Positions 24,755 to 33,868 of a DNA stretch of 64,000 nt are shown in pieces. Positions within the stretch are counted from its first letter, which is position 1. The number at the start of each line of letters is the position of its first letter. The stretch covers positions 178,125 through 242,124 of the forward strand of contig NZ_JBHUEM010000045.1 of the NCBI RefSeq assembly GCF_042680805.1, written 5' to 3'. The notes under the pieces are model-generated. The model saw only the letters and a program-made list of their open reading frames with translations. It was not told the origin of the DNA and did no database searches. Source of the DNA: Bacillus_CJ salitolerans. GTDB taxonomy: Bacteria; Bacillota; Bacilli; Bacillales; SA4. The translations under genes and the position numbers were made by a program.

Positions 24755-26098
24755 TTATATATTTCCGTATTTCGGTTCAGCATTATTTAACTTTTCAACT
24801 TTTTCTTCGTATCCAGATTCTGCATTGATAAAGACTCTGTATGTGTCATTGTTAATCGTTCCTAGGAACTCATAGCATAAAACCTCTTCCCCAAGGTCAT
24901 TTACAATTACGGCTAGTCTGTCCTCCATTACTTCGACGCTAGGATTAATTTTCTTCCTAGCTTCCTCTAAAGAAAGGGTTGGCTTCGGAAGATTTCTTTC
25001 ATGATGGGCCATTAAGTAATCCCTTGCTGTGAAGCCTATAATGTTACCATCATCAAGTGCTACCTTCATTGTAATTGATTCAGGATATAGGCGCACATCG
25101 TTTTCTTTTGATACAAAGGTAAAGATCCCTATGTTATCGAATTGAGCGCTTTCGAATAATTCAAGGTTTTTAAAATCATGATCCTTTAGGTATTTGAGTG
25201 CACTTTCTGTTGCTTCATTAAGGCTAATGTTTTTCTCTTTTACATCTCGATTTCTTAACACCCATATTGGATAACCACCCTTTTTAGTGATATCCATATA
25301 AATCTCTGTTTTAGCTTTTGGGTCATCAATTGTTAGACTATAAAAACCATAGCTTGACCCATCACCATTTTCAATCACTGACATCTCTTCTTGACCCTTT
25401 AGTCCTAGAAAGTCGGTAGCAATTTTTCTAGCTTCCGATTCAGTTATTTCGTTTCCAGATAAATATTTAAATCCCTCTTCCTTTTTATTCATACTAGTAA
25501 AGGAAGGACCAAAATCTGCCTCAGAATAAGCAGTTACATTTTCTTCAACTGTTTTAAACCCATCAATTATGGTATTGTCTTGTTGATTGTCAGTTGCAAG
25601 TGCTAACTGGACGTCCATCCACCTAAGATTATTTTCAAGCACCAAGTGTTGAACTTTCCTTAATTCATTCTGGATATCACCTGATTTTTCATAAAGTGCT
25701 TGTAGGGTATTATACTCTTCATCAGATAATGGTTCTTTTTCTAAGTCACGTACGGCAGCTCTGTAACTAAATTCAGCTATGTTCGCTAAAAACTCCTCCG
25801 TTTTGTTAAATGGTAGAAGTGTTAATGGTAGTTGGCCAACGTCAGACTGTGCCTCTGAAGTGATTCTCCATACCTCAGCTAATGAAGGCGATAACGATTG
25901 TCTTGAATTCATAGCAAGCGTCGAGCCAATCTTATCATTTAATAAATCGATTTGATATGTTAAATCATGAAAGGCACGCTGGTAATTATTTTCGGCATGA
26001 ATTAAGATTGCATTTTTTTCGATGTGTTCTTGGTAGCCCCAGTAAGCAGTACCCGATATTCCTACTACAAGTGCTCCGATTATTATTCCTCTAAGCAT
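24755..26098 (-). CDS. ypeB: Germination protein YpeB
   Basis: YpeB is needed for SleB to assemble and be stable in the spore. The 447 residues show an N-terminal membrane anchor (about 1-20), a helical region with FHDLTYQIDLLNDKIG and three PepSY-type repeats in the C-terminal half (for example ESEARKIATDFLGL and SLEEARKKINPSVEV). It lies 12 bases downstream of sleB in a two-gene operon expected to be made in the forespore. Confidence 0.96.
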   Translation of the reverse strand: MLRGIIIGALVVGISGTAYWGYQEHIEKNAILIHAENNYQRAFHDLTYQIDLLNDKIGSTLAMNSRQSLSPSLAEVWRITSEAQSDVGQLPLTLLPFNKTEEFLANIAEFSYRAAVRDLEKEPLSDEEYNTLQALYEKSGDIQNELRKVQHLVLENNLRWMDVQLALATDNQQDNTIIDGFKTVEENVTAYSEADFGPSFTSMNKKEEGFKYLSGNEITESEARKIATDFLGLKGQEEMSVIENGDGSSYGFYSLTIDDPKAKTEIYMDITKKGGYPIWVLRNRDVKEKNISLNEATESALKYLKDHDFKNLELFESAQFDNIGIFTFVSKENDVRLYPESITMKVALDDGNIIGFTARDYLMAHHERNLPKPTLSLEEARKKINPSVEVMEDRLAVIVNDLGEEVLCYEFLGTINNDTYRVFINAESGYEEKVEKLNNAEPKYGNI

Positions 26099-26110
26099 GT
26101 TCTTTCACCT

Positions 26111-27421
26111 CTATTTACAGAAGATGTGTTTCCCTATCCGTTTAATTTGCGGTCTACCCCAAATCCATCCACTTGTTGCAGTATCAGGATTAAAATAATA
26201 CACGGCTTCGCCAGTTGGATCCCAGCCATTAATAGCATCTAATACAGCTTTTTTGGCTTGCTCGTTTGGCTTTAACCATATTTGACCGTCAGCAACTGCC
26301 GTAAAAGCTCGTGGTTCAAAAATAACGCCTGATACCGTATTAGGAAATGTAGGACTATTTACTCGATTCAAGATGACAGCTGCAACGGCAACCTGACCAA
26401 TATATGGCTCACCGCGAGATTCACCATAAACTGCATTAGCCATTAGCTGTATATCATTCTGTGAGAAACCATTTGGCATGTTTACAGCTGTAGGCTTAGG
26501 TGTTTGAGCACCCTGTTTTTTATTTTGTTTAGTTTGCTTTTGCCCACCTTGTTTTGGACTTTCTCCGGCTTGACCTTGAGACTCAGCTCCTTGTCCTTGC
26601 TGACCTTGAGGCTTTGGCTGTCCTCCTTGTCCTTGCTGACCTTGAGGCTTCGGCTGTCCTCCTTGCTCTTGCTGGCCTTGAGGTTCTGGCTGTCCTCCTT
26701 GTCCTTGCTGACCTTGAGGCTTCGGCTGTCCTCCTTGCTCTTGCTGGCCTTGAGGTTCTGGCTGTCCTCCTTGTCCTTGCTGGCCTTGAGGTTCTGGCTG
26801 TCCTCCTTGTCCTTGCTGGCCTTGCTGAGGAGTTTGTCCTCCTTTGCCTTGCTGACTCTGAGGCTTGGATTGTCCTCCTTGTTCTTGCTGACTACTTTGT
26901 TTTTGTGTTTCTTTTTGCTTTACTTGCTGTTGCTGCAATTCTTTATTTCGACGCAGTCTTTCGATTACACGTTTTTTTTCTGCTGTTCTTTTAGCCTTGT
27001 CAATCATTTCCTGAGTAGGAGAAGTTTGGATGTCTAAAGGAACTCCTCCATAATGAGTAAACCTATAACCTTTGTTAATCTGTTCATATACAAAGTCTTT
27101 ATAATATTTTGTTGCTTTTTTAAGCATATTTTTTGTCTTTTCTCCAACATAGCCATCAACCTCTTCTAGACTAAATTCATGTTGGAAATTTCTAACTGCC
27201 CAATATGTCGACCATCCAAATACACCATCAATAGGACCATGATAAAAACCATTGTATTGAAGACGAGCCTGTAATTCGATTACATCATCTCCAGTTGCCC
27301 CACGTTGTATAATTTGATTACTAAATGCATAGCTGTGATGTACTGGATATAGAGACACGACAAATGTTATCGCAATGATGACGATAAGAGGAATTCTCCA
27401 GATTGAATAAAACCTCATCAT
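26111..27421 (-). CDS. sleB: Spore cortex-lytic enzyme SleB with expanded repeat linker
   Basis: SleB is a lytic transglycosylase that cuts muramic-delta-lactam cortex during germination. Order: signal sequence 1-32, peptidoglycan-binding domain about 38-101, basic helix to about 165, a Gln/Gly/Pro linker about 165-310, and a hydrolase domain 318-436 with the catalytic Glu334 in YGESRGE and the NRVNSP segment. B. subtilis SleB is about 305 residues; this one is 436 because of the linker. Two ATGs stand side by side after AGGGAGGT; I use the first. Confidence 0.95.
   Translation of the reverse strand: MMRFYSIWRIPLIVIIAITFVVSLYPVHHSYAFSNQIIQRGATGDDVIELQARLQYNGFYHGPIDGVFGWSTYWAVRNFQHEFSLEEVDGYVGEKTKNMLKKATKYYKDFVYEQINKGYRFTHYGGVPLDIQTSPTQEMIDKAKRTAEKKRVIERLRRNKELQQQQVKQKETQKQSSQQEQGGQSKPQSQQGKGGQTPQQGQQGQGGQPEPQGQQGQGGQPEPQGQQEQGGQPKPQGQQGQGGQPEPQGQQEQGGQPKPQGQQGQGGQPKPQGQQGQGAESQGQAGESPKQGGQKQTKQNKKQGAQTPKPTAVNMPNGFSQNDIQLMANAVYGESRGEPYIGQVAVAAVILNRVNSPTFPNTVSGVIFEPRAFTAVADGQIWLKPNEQAKKAVLDAINGWDPTGEAVYYFNPDTATSGWIWGRPQIKRIGKHIFCK
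26582..26887 (-). repeat. 36-bp in-frame repeats in sleB
   Basis: About eight 12-residue units of the form GQGGQPEPQGQQ or EQGGQPKPQGQQ (SleB residues 179-280). The middle six copies are almost identical in DNA, so the array can expand or shrink by slippage. Several long open frames on the other strand are only shadows of this array. Confidence 0.92.
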
Positions 27422-27549
27422 TTTACCTCCCTAACCAATTTCTAAGATGTCTTACAAGTATTTTCTGTATTGAATTAGTTTTTATTCAAAAACTTTGGAT
27501 TTATAAGGAAAGAATCAAGATTTTTGGAAAAATTGGTTGCCATGAAAAT

Positions 27550-27582
27550 AAAAAAACGCCCCTCAATCACTGAGATAAGCGT
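27550..27582 (-). terminator. Probable terminator of prsW
   Basis: ACGC and CTCA arms pair with TGAG and GCGT (27556-27582) with an internal bulge, followed on the minus strand by TTTTTTTATTTT. It overlaps the last codons of prsW. Confidence 0.65.
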
Positions 27583-28238
27583 CTAGAATAAGTTTCTGTT
27601 AAACATCTTGCTAGTTTTACCTTTCGAAGTCCTAACCACCATAGAAAGATCATAAATGGAACAATCACAATTATCCACTTTTCGATAGAGTAAATGATAT
27701 AATCATAAATACCGTGCAAGAAAAACGGGATAAATAATGATAAATAAATATACTTACGTTTAGTTTGATTCGTTGAAAATTTTCCTTTTCCAATATAGTA
27801 GCCCATAATGACCCCGAAAAGTGCATGGCTAGATACAGGAAGTAAGGCTCTTCCAAATGCCATGTCTACTCCGTGTGCAAATAAATATAGAATATTCTCA
27901 ACAGTTGCAAAACCTAAGGAAACAGCTACACCATAAACAATTCCATCATAAAGCTCATCAAACTCTCCATGTTTGTATGCAATAAAATATAAAATAAACC
28001 ACTTAAAGAACTCTTCAAGAAAGCTTGTGGCTACAAATGCTTTTAAAAGTCCACTTTGTAAAATATCCTCGACAGACAATACATATTGAATAAACATGAT
28101 TGGAAATACAAGAATTGCCCCAAAAATAAAGGAACGAAACACCATATAGATTGGTTCTGCCTCATATTGATCCTTTAAATAAAAATAACTTAGTAAGGCA
28201 ACTCCTGGAGCAATCCCTGCTGTAATAATTGCCAACAT
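27567..28238 (-). CDS. prsW: Intramembrane protease PrsW
   Basis: In B. subtilis PrsW makes the first cut in anti-sigma factor RsiW, releasing sigma-W in envelope stress. The 223-residue, multi-pass protein has the conserved EE in FLEEFFKW, FATVENILY, the HALFG motif and HGIYDY. A GAGGAATT ribosome site precedes the ATG. rsiW is not in this window. Confidence 0.93.
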   Translation of the reverse strand: MLAIITAGIAPGVALLSYFYLKDQYEAEPIYMVFRSFIFGAILVFPIMFIQYVLSVEDILQSGLLKAFVATSFLEEFFKWFILYFIAYKHGEFDELYDGIVYGVAVSLGFATVENILYLFAHGVDMAFGRALLPVSSHALFGVIMGYYIGKGKFSTNQTKRKYIYLSLFIPFFLHGIYDYIIYSIEKWIIVIVPFMIFLWWLGLRKVKLARCLTETYSRRLSQ

Positions 28239-28386
28239 ATCAATTCCTCATTTCCATTATGATAATTTACAAATTACAAAAAGGATATCTTGCTCTTCTC
28301 TAGTCAAGTTTTCATTCTTATCGTAACATGATAATAGATATATGAAAATCAATGTTTAAAAAAACTTTACATCTTTAGGAGGACCT

Positions 28387-29358
28387 ATGAAGAATATATT
28401 ATTACTACATACAGGCGGTACGATTGCGATGAGTGAGGACAAGCATACAGGCTCGGTTCAGCCAGGGGATAAGCACCCATTACATGAAGCAATTCCAGCA
28501 TTAGGAAGTCTTGCAACAATTTTTTCTGAAGAGATATTTCAGTTACCCTCTCCCCACATTTCAACAAAAGAAATGCTTATCTTACGAGATCGAATTGAAA
28601 GAGCAGTTCGTAACGAACAAATCGATGGTGTGGTTATCACACATGGCACTGACACACTTGAAGAAACAGCTTATTTTCTCGATTTAACACTCAACTCAAA
28701 TATCCCAGTTGTTCTAACAGGGGCAATGCGATCGAGTAATGAAATCGGAGCTGACGGCCCATACAATTTACTTTCATCCGTTAAAGTAGCGGCTAGTGAA
28801 GAAGCAATTGGGAAAGGGGTATTAGTGGTACTCAATGATGAAATTCATACAGCAAGAAACGTAACCAAAACCCATACAAGCAATATTGCCACATTTCAAA
28901 GCCCACAATACGGTCCAATTGGTATTGTTACAAAAAGAGGTGTCTCGTTCCATCATCTTCCTATGAACCAAGAGCATTATGACATAAATAGAATCTCCAA
29001 AAAGGTGATGTTGTTAAAAGCATTTGCTGGAATGGACGAATCTTTATTGCTTGCGCTACTTAACATGGAGATAGATGGATTAGTTATTGAAGCATTAGGG
29101 CAGGGGAATTTACCACCGACGATGCTAAATGGAGTAAAACAGCTTATTAACCATCAAATACCAATAGTAATTGTATCAAGATGCTTTAATGGTATTGTTC
29201 AGGATATTTATGGATATGAAGGTGGCGGGAGACAGCTAAAAGAGATTGGAGCCATTTTCTCAAACGGATTAAGTGGACATAAAGCCAGAATTAAATTGAT
29301 GGTAGCTTTAGAACAAACAACAGATATTAAGGAATTGCAGAATTTATTTTTAACATAA
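28387..29358 (+). CDS. L-asparaginase (type I, AnsA-like)
   Basis: Hydrolyses asparagine to aspartate and ammonia. The 323-residue protein has both catalytic threonine motifs, HTGGTIAM near the N-terminus and THGTDTLEETAYFL near residue 85, and the GADGPYN segment. No signal peptide is visible, so it is cytoplasmic. It is a single plus-strand gene with GGAGGACCT upstream and its own terminator. B. subtilis has no asparaginase gene at this site; the neighbours prsW and ypdA-gudB are in place around it. It converges on ypdA. Confidence 0.92.
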   Translation: MKNILLLHTGGTIAMSEDKHTGSVQPGDKHPLHEAIPALGSLATIFSEEIFQLPSPHISTKEMLILRDRIERAVRNEQIDGVVITHGTDTLEETAYFLDLTLNSNIPVVLTGAMRSSNEIGADGPYNLLSSVKVAASEEAIGKGVLVVLNDEIHTARNVTKTHTSNIATFQSPQYGPIGIVTKRGVSFHHLPMNQEHYDINRISKKVMLLKAFAGMDESLLLALLNMEIDGLVIEALGQGNLPPTMLNGVKQLINHQIPIVIVSRCFNGIVQDIYGYEGGGRQLKEIGAIFSNGLSGHKARIKLMVALEQTTDIKELQNLFLT

Positions 29359-29465
29359 GATATACATTCGCGGCGTTCTGAGCATTTTGAACTCGGATGA
29401 CTTGGTACTGGAGCTGTTATAAAATTTAATGTACGAAAACTTATTTCATTCTGATTTATTAAAGT

Positions 29466-29502
29466 GAAACAAGCCTACTATTAGGTAGGCCTGTTTCGTT
29501 TT
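29466..29502 (+). terminator. Terminator of the asparaginase gene
   Basis: GAAACAAGCCTAC/GTAGGCCTGTTTC stem (29466-29497, one mismatch) followed by GTTTTTG on the plus strand. It overlaps the 3' end of the converging ypdA. Confidence 0.85.
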
Positions 29503-30470
29503 TGAATTTCTTTTGCAATGAGCTCTCCATGAAATCGTCCATTTTCAATAAATATCTCATTCGCGTTATTTCCAGCTGCAATAACCCCAGCAATAAAAAT
29601 ACCGGTTACGTTTGTTTCCATCGTTTGTGAATTAAACATTGGTCTACCAGTCTCGCCATCTACTCCAACTCCCATATTTCTTAAAAACGTGTGGTCTGGA
29701 TGATAGCCTGTCATTGCAAATACAAAATCATTGCTAATAGAATATTCAACATCTTCTACAGTATATGTTACTCTCTTTTCAGTAATTTCTATAACACTTG
29801 CATTAAAAAGCATTGTTATCTTACCATGTCTAACAAGGGATTCGAACTCTGGTAAAATCCAAGGCTTAATGCTAGCTGAGTATTCACTTCCTCTATATAT
29901 GACCGTCACATTTGCGCCAACTTTTTCTAGCTCTAGTGCAGCATCAATGGCAGAGTTTTTCCCTCCGATTACAACAACTTCCTTTTGAAAATATGGATGC
30001 GCTTCTTTAAAATAATGAAAAACTTTATCTAAATTTTCTCCTGGTATATTTAAATAATTGGGATGATCATAATAACCAGTAGCAATAACAACATATTTGG
30101 CTTCGTAGTACCTTTGCTCTCCATCCGAAGTTTTTGTATATACTTGGAACTGTTTATTACTTTCCTTGCTCACGTTTAACACCTGTTCATAGGCATTAAC
30201 ACGTAACTCTTTTAATTTTACAACCTCTCTGTAATAAGCTAGCGCTTGGCTTCTGACAGGCTTTCGATTTTCAGTAATAAATGGGATATTACCAACTGAT
30301 AATTTTTCGCTTGTACTGAAAAAAGTTTGGTGAGTTGGATAGTGATAGATTGCGTTTACAATATTTCCTTTTTCTATGATTAATGGGTTATAGCCAAGTG
30401 ATTTAAGTTCAATGGCTGCTGCTATCCCACATGGACCTCCACCCACAATAATAATATCTTCTTTATTCAT
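29481..30470 (-). CDS. ypdA: Bacillithiol disulfide reductase YpdA (Bdr)
   Basis: A FAD/NADPH oxidoreductase that recycles oxidised bacillithiol. From the ATG at 30470, behind AAGGAGGATG, the product has 329 residues with the FAD motif IVGGGPCGIAAAIEL, the NADPH-binding VVIGGKNSAIDAALEL and the FAMTGY segment. The adjacent gudB is in the same order in B. subtilis. Confidence 0.93.
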   Translation of the reverse strand: MNKEDIIIVGGGPCGIAAAIELKSLGYNPLIIEKGNIVNAIYHYPTHQTFFSTSEKLSVGNIPFITENRKPVRSQALAYYREVVKLKELRVNAYEQVLNVSKESNKQFQVYTKTSDGEQRYYEAKYVVIATGYYDHPNYLNIPGENLDKVFHYFKEAHPYFQKEVVVIGGKNSAIDAALELEKVGANVTVIYRGSEYSASIKPWILPEFESLVRHGKITMLFNASVIEITEKRVTYTVEDVEYSISNDFVFAMTGYHPDHTFLRNMGVGVDGETGRPMFNSQTMETNVTGIFIAGVIAAGNNANEIFIENGRFHGELIAKEIQKRNRPT

Positions 30471-30510
30471 AACATCCTCCTTGTACAATAAAAGGTGAGG
30501 AAATATAGAA

Positions 30511-30545
30511 GAAAAATCCCCTATCATAGTAATGATAGGGGATTT
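30511..30545 (-). terminator. Terminator of gudB
   Basis: Perfect 14-bp stem AAATCCCCTATCAT/ATGATAGGGGATTT (30514-30545) followed by T-rich sequence on the minus strand; 20 bases after the gudB stop. Confidence 0.9.
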
Positions 30546-30564
30546 CTAAAGTGTATGCAAATGA

Positions 30565-31842
30565 TTAAATCCAGCCTCTGAATCTAGAAGCCTCCGCCAT
30601 TTTTCTAACACCCACCATATAAGCTGCTAAACGCATATCTACACGACGAGTTTGGGCCGTATCATAAATGTTATTAAATGATTTAACCATTACCTTTTCA
30701 AGCTTTTCTTCCACTTCTTCTTCTGACCAGTAATAGCCCTGATTATTTTGAACCCACTCAAAGTATGACACCGTTACACCACCAGCACTAGCAAGAACAT
30801 CAGGAACAAGTAAGATTCCGCGCTCAGTTAAGATCTTAGTAGCTTCGAGTGTCGTTGGACCGTTTGCTGCTTCCACGACAATACTTGCACGAATATTGTG
30901 TGCATTTTCTTCTATAATTTGGTTTTCAATAGCAGCAGGTACTAAAATATCACAGTCAAGCTCAAGTAATTCTTTATTTGAAATTGTATTGTTGAATAGC
31001 TTTGTTACTGTTCCAAAGCTGTCACGACGGTCTAATAAATAATCGATATCTAACCCATTAGGATCATGAAGTCCACCGTATGCATCTGAAATACCAATAA
31101 CCTTTGCACCTGCATCATGCATAAACTTAGATAAGAAGCTTCCAGCATTACCAAAGCCTTGAACGACTACTCTAGCACCTTCAAGCTTGATTCCACGCTT
31201 AGCAGCAGCTTCTCTAATACAAATCGTTACACCTTTTGCAGTTGCTGCCTCACGCCCATGGGATCCTCCTAGTACAAGTGGTTTACCTGTAATAAACCCA
31301 GGAGAATTAAATTCATCGATTCGGCTATACTCATCCATCATCCATGCCATGATTTGTGAGTTAGTGAAAACATCTGGAGCTGGAATGTCTTTTGTGGGAC
31401 CCACGATTTGGCTAATCGCTCGAACATAACCACGGCTTAATCGCTCAAGCTCACGGAAGGACATTTCACGTGGATCACAAATAATACCACCTTTTCCTCC
31501 ACCATAAGGTAAATCAACGATTCCACATTTTAAACTCATCCATATTGATAAAGCCTTAACTTCTTTTTCAGTAACATTTGGATGAAAGCGAATACCACCC
31601 TTTGTAGGTCCAACTGCATCATTATGTTGAGCACGGTAACCTGTAAATATTTTAACAGAACCGTCATCCATACGTACTGGAATCTTAACAGTCATCATAC
31701 GAATCGGCTCTTTTAATAGCTCATAAACTTCCTCAGGATATCCAAGCTTTTCTAAAGCATTATGTATTACTGTTTGTGTAGATCTTAGAACATCTAGTTT
31801 ATCACTGTCATGAGATTGATCTGTGTTCTTTTCGGCTACCAT
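30565..31842 (-). CDS. gudB: NAD-specific glutamate dehydrogenase (GudB/RocG type)
   Basis: Converts glutamate to 2-oxoglutarate and ammonia. From the ATG at 31842 (GGGAGGTTT upstream) it has 425 residues, with the catalytic-Lys region GGGKGGI, PAPDVFTN, the NAD-binding VQGFGNAGS and the glutamate-binding SYFEWVQN. The frame is complete, so it is an active-type gene, unlike the cryptic gudB allele of laboratory B. subtilis with a 9-bp duplication. Neighbouring ypdA supports the gudB name over rocG. Confidence 0.95.
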   Translation of the reverse strand: MVAEKNTDQSHDSDKLDVLRSTQTVIHNALEKLGYPEEVYELLKEPIRMMTVKIPVRMDDGSVKIFTGYRAQHNDAVGPTKGGIRFHPNVTEKEVKALSIWMSLKCGIVDLPYGGGKGGIICDPREMSFRELERLSRGYVRAISQIVGPTKDIPAPDVFTNSQIMAWMMDEYSRIDEFNSPGFITGKPLVLGGSHGREAATAKGVTICIREAAAKRGIKLEGARVVVQGFGNAGSFLSKFMHDAGAKVIGISDAYGGLHDPNGLDIDYLLDRRDSFGTVTKLFNNTISNKELLELDCDILVPAAIENQIIEENAHNIRASIVVEAANGPTTLEATKILTERGILLVPDVLASAGGVTVSYFEWVQNNQGYYWSEEEVEEKLEKVMVKSFNNIYDTAQTRRVDMRLAAYMVGVRKMAEASRFRGWI

Positions 31843-31859
31843 TTGTAAACCTCCCAAAA

Positions 31860-32100
31860 ATTATCACTAAAAGTTATTGTCTACTACTCGTAACATAGTA
31901 TACACCTTCAGTTAGTATCTGCAAAGATGAAAAAGTGACTTTTCTTCAATTAATTACGTTTTTTTGCAAACGATTACACCCTAATATTCACAACGTTTTC
32001 AACATATAAAATACTTAGAATATTACTACTATTGATTGTTATTATCTTGCCATATTTTCTTGATTTTATAAGGTTGTTCTATCAAGAATCTGTTTACAAA
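31860..32100. other. Gene-free stretch upstream of gudB
   Basis: AT-rich; no coding frame of note. It should contain the gudB promoter, but I could not choose one with confidence. Confidence 0.35.
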
Positions 32101-32137
32101 AAAAAAACACCTCTATCGTAAGTATTACTCTAGAGGT
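32098..32137 (-). terminator. Terminator of mecB
   Basis: ACCTCTA/TAGAGGT stem (32109-32137) followed on the minus strand by about ten Ts. Confidence 0.85.
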
Positions 32138-32145
32138 AGCTATTA

Positions 32146-32736
32146 TTAATTAAAATAGTAGTTTATTTGCTGAATCGCATTATTTGACATTATAAGCTTA
32201 CCGTATTCTCCAACTCGGTAAGTAGTTAATGTTGAAGGATTCCCATATTCAGCAAGAATCGCAATCACATTTTCAATATTAAATCCTTCTAAATGATCCT
32301 CATTCAACAGAGTGTAGTAACAATTATTATAGAAGTATAGAGATCCCCCAGTCATTCCTAACGAACTTAATCTTTTTGAAAGTGATAATAGATCCTCTAG
32401 GGAATTAAATTCATAAAAAACATCTTCACTTTCATCTAAAGTAACTTGCATTTCAATATACTCATCAAGTAATTCATCATCCATCGGATTATTTGATGAC
32501 TCTTTCGTTACAATGACCACCATTCCCTGTGCTTGCAATGAAAATACTTCAACCGCAATTGGACCATCTGCTTCAAACCCAAGTTCCAAACTGGCTTCAT
32601 CCATCATATCCTGAAATAATTCCTGAACCTTGGGAGCATTATGCCATAAGTCATCCTTTTTCAAGCCACGATCAAGGAGGTCATCAATGGTGAGAAAGAC
32701 CTTGATCTTGTTATAGGTTAATCGTTCTAAACGCAT
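32146..32736 (-). CDS. mecB: Adaptor protein MecB (YpbH, MecA paralogue)
   Basis: A ClpC adaptor of the MecA family. The 196-residue protein starts MRLERLTYNKIKVFLTIDDL with the MecA N-terminal substrate-binding segment, then an acidic linker, then the C-terminal ClpC-binding domain (about 105-196, FYEFNSLEDLLSLSKRL). Position between gudB and the ypb genes fits YpbH rather than MecA, which lies near spx in Bacillus. Confidence 0.9.
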   Translation of the reverse strand: MRLERLTYNKIKVFLTIDDLLDRGLKKDDLWHNAPKVQELFQDMMDEASLELGFEADGPIAVEVFSLQAQGMVVIVTKESSNNPMDDELLDEYIEMQVTLDESEDVFYEFNSLEDLLSLSKRLSSLGMTGGSLYFYNNCYYTLLNEDHLEGFNIENVIAILAEYGNPSTLTTYRVGEYGKLIMSNNAIQQINYYFN

Positions 32737-32860
32737 TTATGAAAACCTCCTACCATCAACTCGCAAATCCATCTATCCATTAGTATATGAGTGGAAAGCA
32801 AGATGGTTCATCACATTTTTGACTATACTTCATATCCAACAGGATGTAAGACAAGTTGTT

Positions 32861-33769
32861 TTATAATTTACTCTCTAACCATTTGTCCCAATCCACCCTT
32901 GATTTTCCAACTAAATGGTATCGGTAGGTTTCGAGGAGGCTTTCTTTTAAGAACATAAAGGCAGGGCCTCCTAATCCAATTTCTAATGCAGGAAATTTAT
33001 TTTTCAAATAATTGACAAGTTCTAATGTTTCCGGCAAATTTTCAACTAAAGTACAAGATAAGAATAAAAATTTAGGATTTACTTCCTTTAGCACTATGTC
33101 AATATCAGCTTTAGCAATACTCCCCCCGAGATAAACAACATCAAAGCCTATTTTCCGTAAATATATCGTAAAAATTAGCAATCCTAGTTCATGTGATTCA
33201 TTTGGACCACAAAAAGCAAGCACTTTCGGTAAAAAAGAATTTATCGGCATGGTATGTAAAACATTACCGATTTTCGAGCGGAGAAAGGCTGAAGCAAAAT
33301 GTTCATGTGCACTTGTAATTTTACCTCTTTCCCATAAGTCTCCTATTTCAACTAAAACGGTTCCAAGTATGTCAATCGCCACTTTGTCGATGGAAAAAAG
33401 GCTAAACGCATGATTTAAATATTCCTGTGCTTGCACTTCATTAAATTGAAGTAGCGACTCAAGTAACTTATCTGTTATATCAGCATTCTGAGTCCGATTC
33501 TCGATTTCAGACATGAAAGTCGGTTCTGTAATTAGACCACTAGTTTCTAATAAGTTGATCGCTTGGCTAATAGTAAATCCTTTATTTATCTTTTGAATGA
33601 GCCATTTTAAGATCTTAACATGCTCTTCCGTATATAACCGATGACCTGCATCATTTCGAACAGGTGCAATGATTTGATAGCGTCTTTCCCATGCACGAAG
33701 TGTACCAGCCTGGATTCCAAGCATTTGAGAAACTGCCTTTATATTATATTTACCAACAGCCGATGACAT
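32861..33769 (-). CDS. MerR-type regulator with cobalamin-binding domain (CarH/LitR-like)
   Basis: A 302-residue predicted B12-dependent repressor. Residues 7-75 are a MerR winged helix (IKAVSQMLGIQAGTLRAWERRY). Residues 95-170 form the helical capping domain with W146, nine residues, then E156-H157: the Wx9EH adenosylcobalamin-cap motif of CarH. Residues 180-300 are a Rossmann-like cobalamin domain with E191-S-H193-E-L-G, the ExHxxG lower-ligand motif. The residue after Trp146 is Glu, where Thermus CarH has a His that binds cobalt after light. The promoter upstream contains 11-bp direct repeats. It has no carotenoid genes beside it, so its targets are unknown. Confidence 0.85.
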   Translation of the reverse strand: MSSAVGKYNIKAVSQMLGIQAGTLRAWERRYQIIAPVRNDAGHRLYTEEHVKILKWLIQKINKGFTISQAINLLETSGLITEPTFMSEIENRTQNADITDKLLESLLQFNEVQAQEYLNHAFSLFSIDKVAIDILGTVLVEIGDLWERGKITSAHEHFASAFLRSKIGNVLHTMPINSFLPKVLAFCGPNESHELGLLIFTIYLRKIGFDVVYLGGSIAKADIDIVLKEVNPKFLFLSCTLVENLPETLELVNYLKNKFPALEIGLGGPAFMFLKESLLETYRYHLVGKSRVDWDKWLESKL

Positions 33770-33807
33770 ATTAAATCCTCCAATAACTCAATCCTATACT
33801 TGTTAGC

Positions 33808-33854
33808 ATTATAGCCCACACGTGATAGTGTGTAAACTTTGTATAAGTTTTGTA
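33808..33854 (-). promoter_or_regulatory. Promoter of the CarH-like gene with 11-bp direct repeats over the -35
   Basis: On the minus strand TTTACA (33831-33836), 17 bases and TATAAT (33808-33813) make a near-consensus promoter. On the plus strand TAAACTTTGTA (33833-33843) and TAAGTTTTGTA (33844-33854) are adjacent 11-mers that match at 9 positions; a weaker third copy follows inside the spacer. CarH operators are known to be 11-bp direct repeats around a -35, so autoregulation is likely. CACAC/GTGTG also makes a small dyad in the spacer. Confidence 0.7.
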
Positions 33855-33868
33855 GGAGGAAAATATTC

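Noticed and set aside
26504..27037. Two long Leu-rich plus-strand frames opposite sleB
   Set aside because: They are shadows of the Gln/Gly/Pro repeat; the sense frame has clear SleB domains and the antisense has no ribosome site.
28385..28567. 60-residue minus-strand frame at the start of the asparaginase gene
   Set aside because: Shadow of the asparaginase coding sequence.
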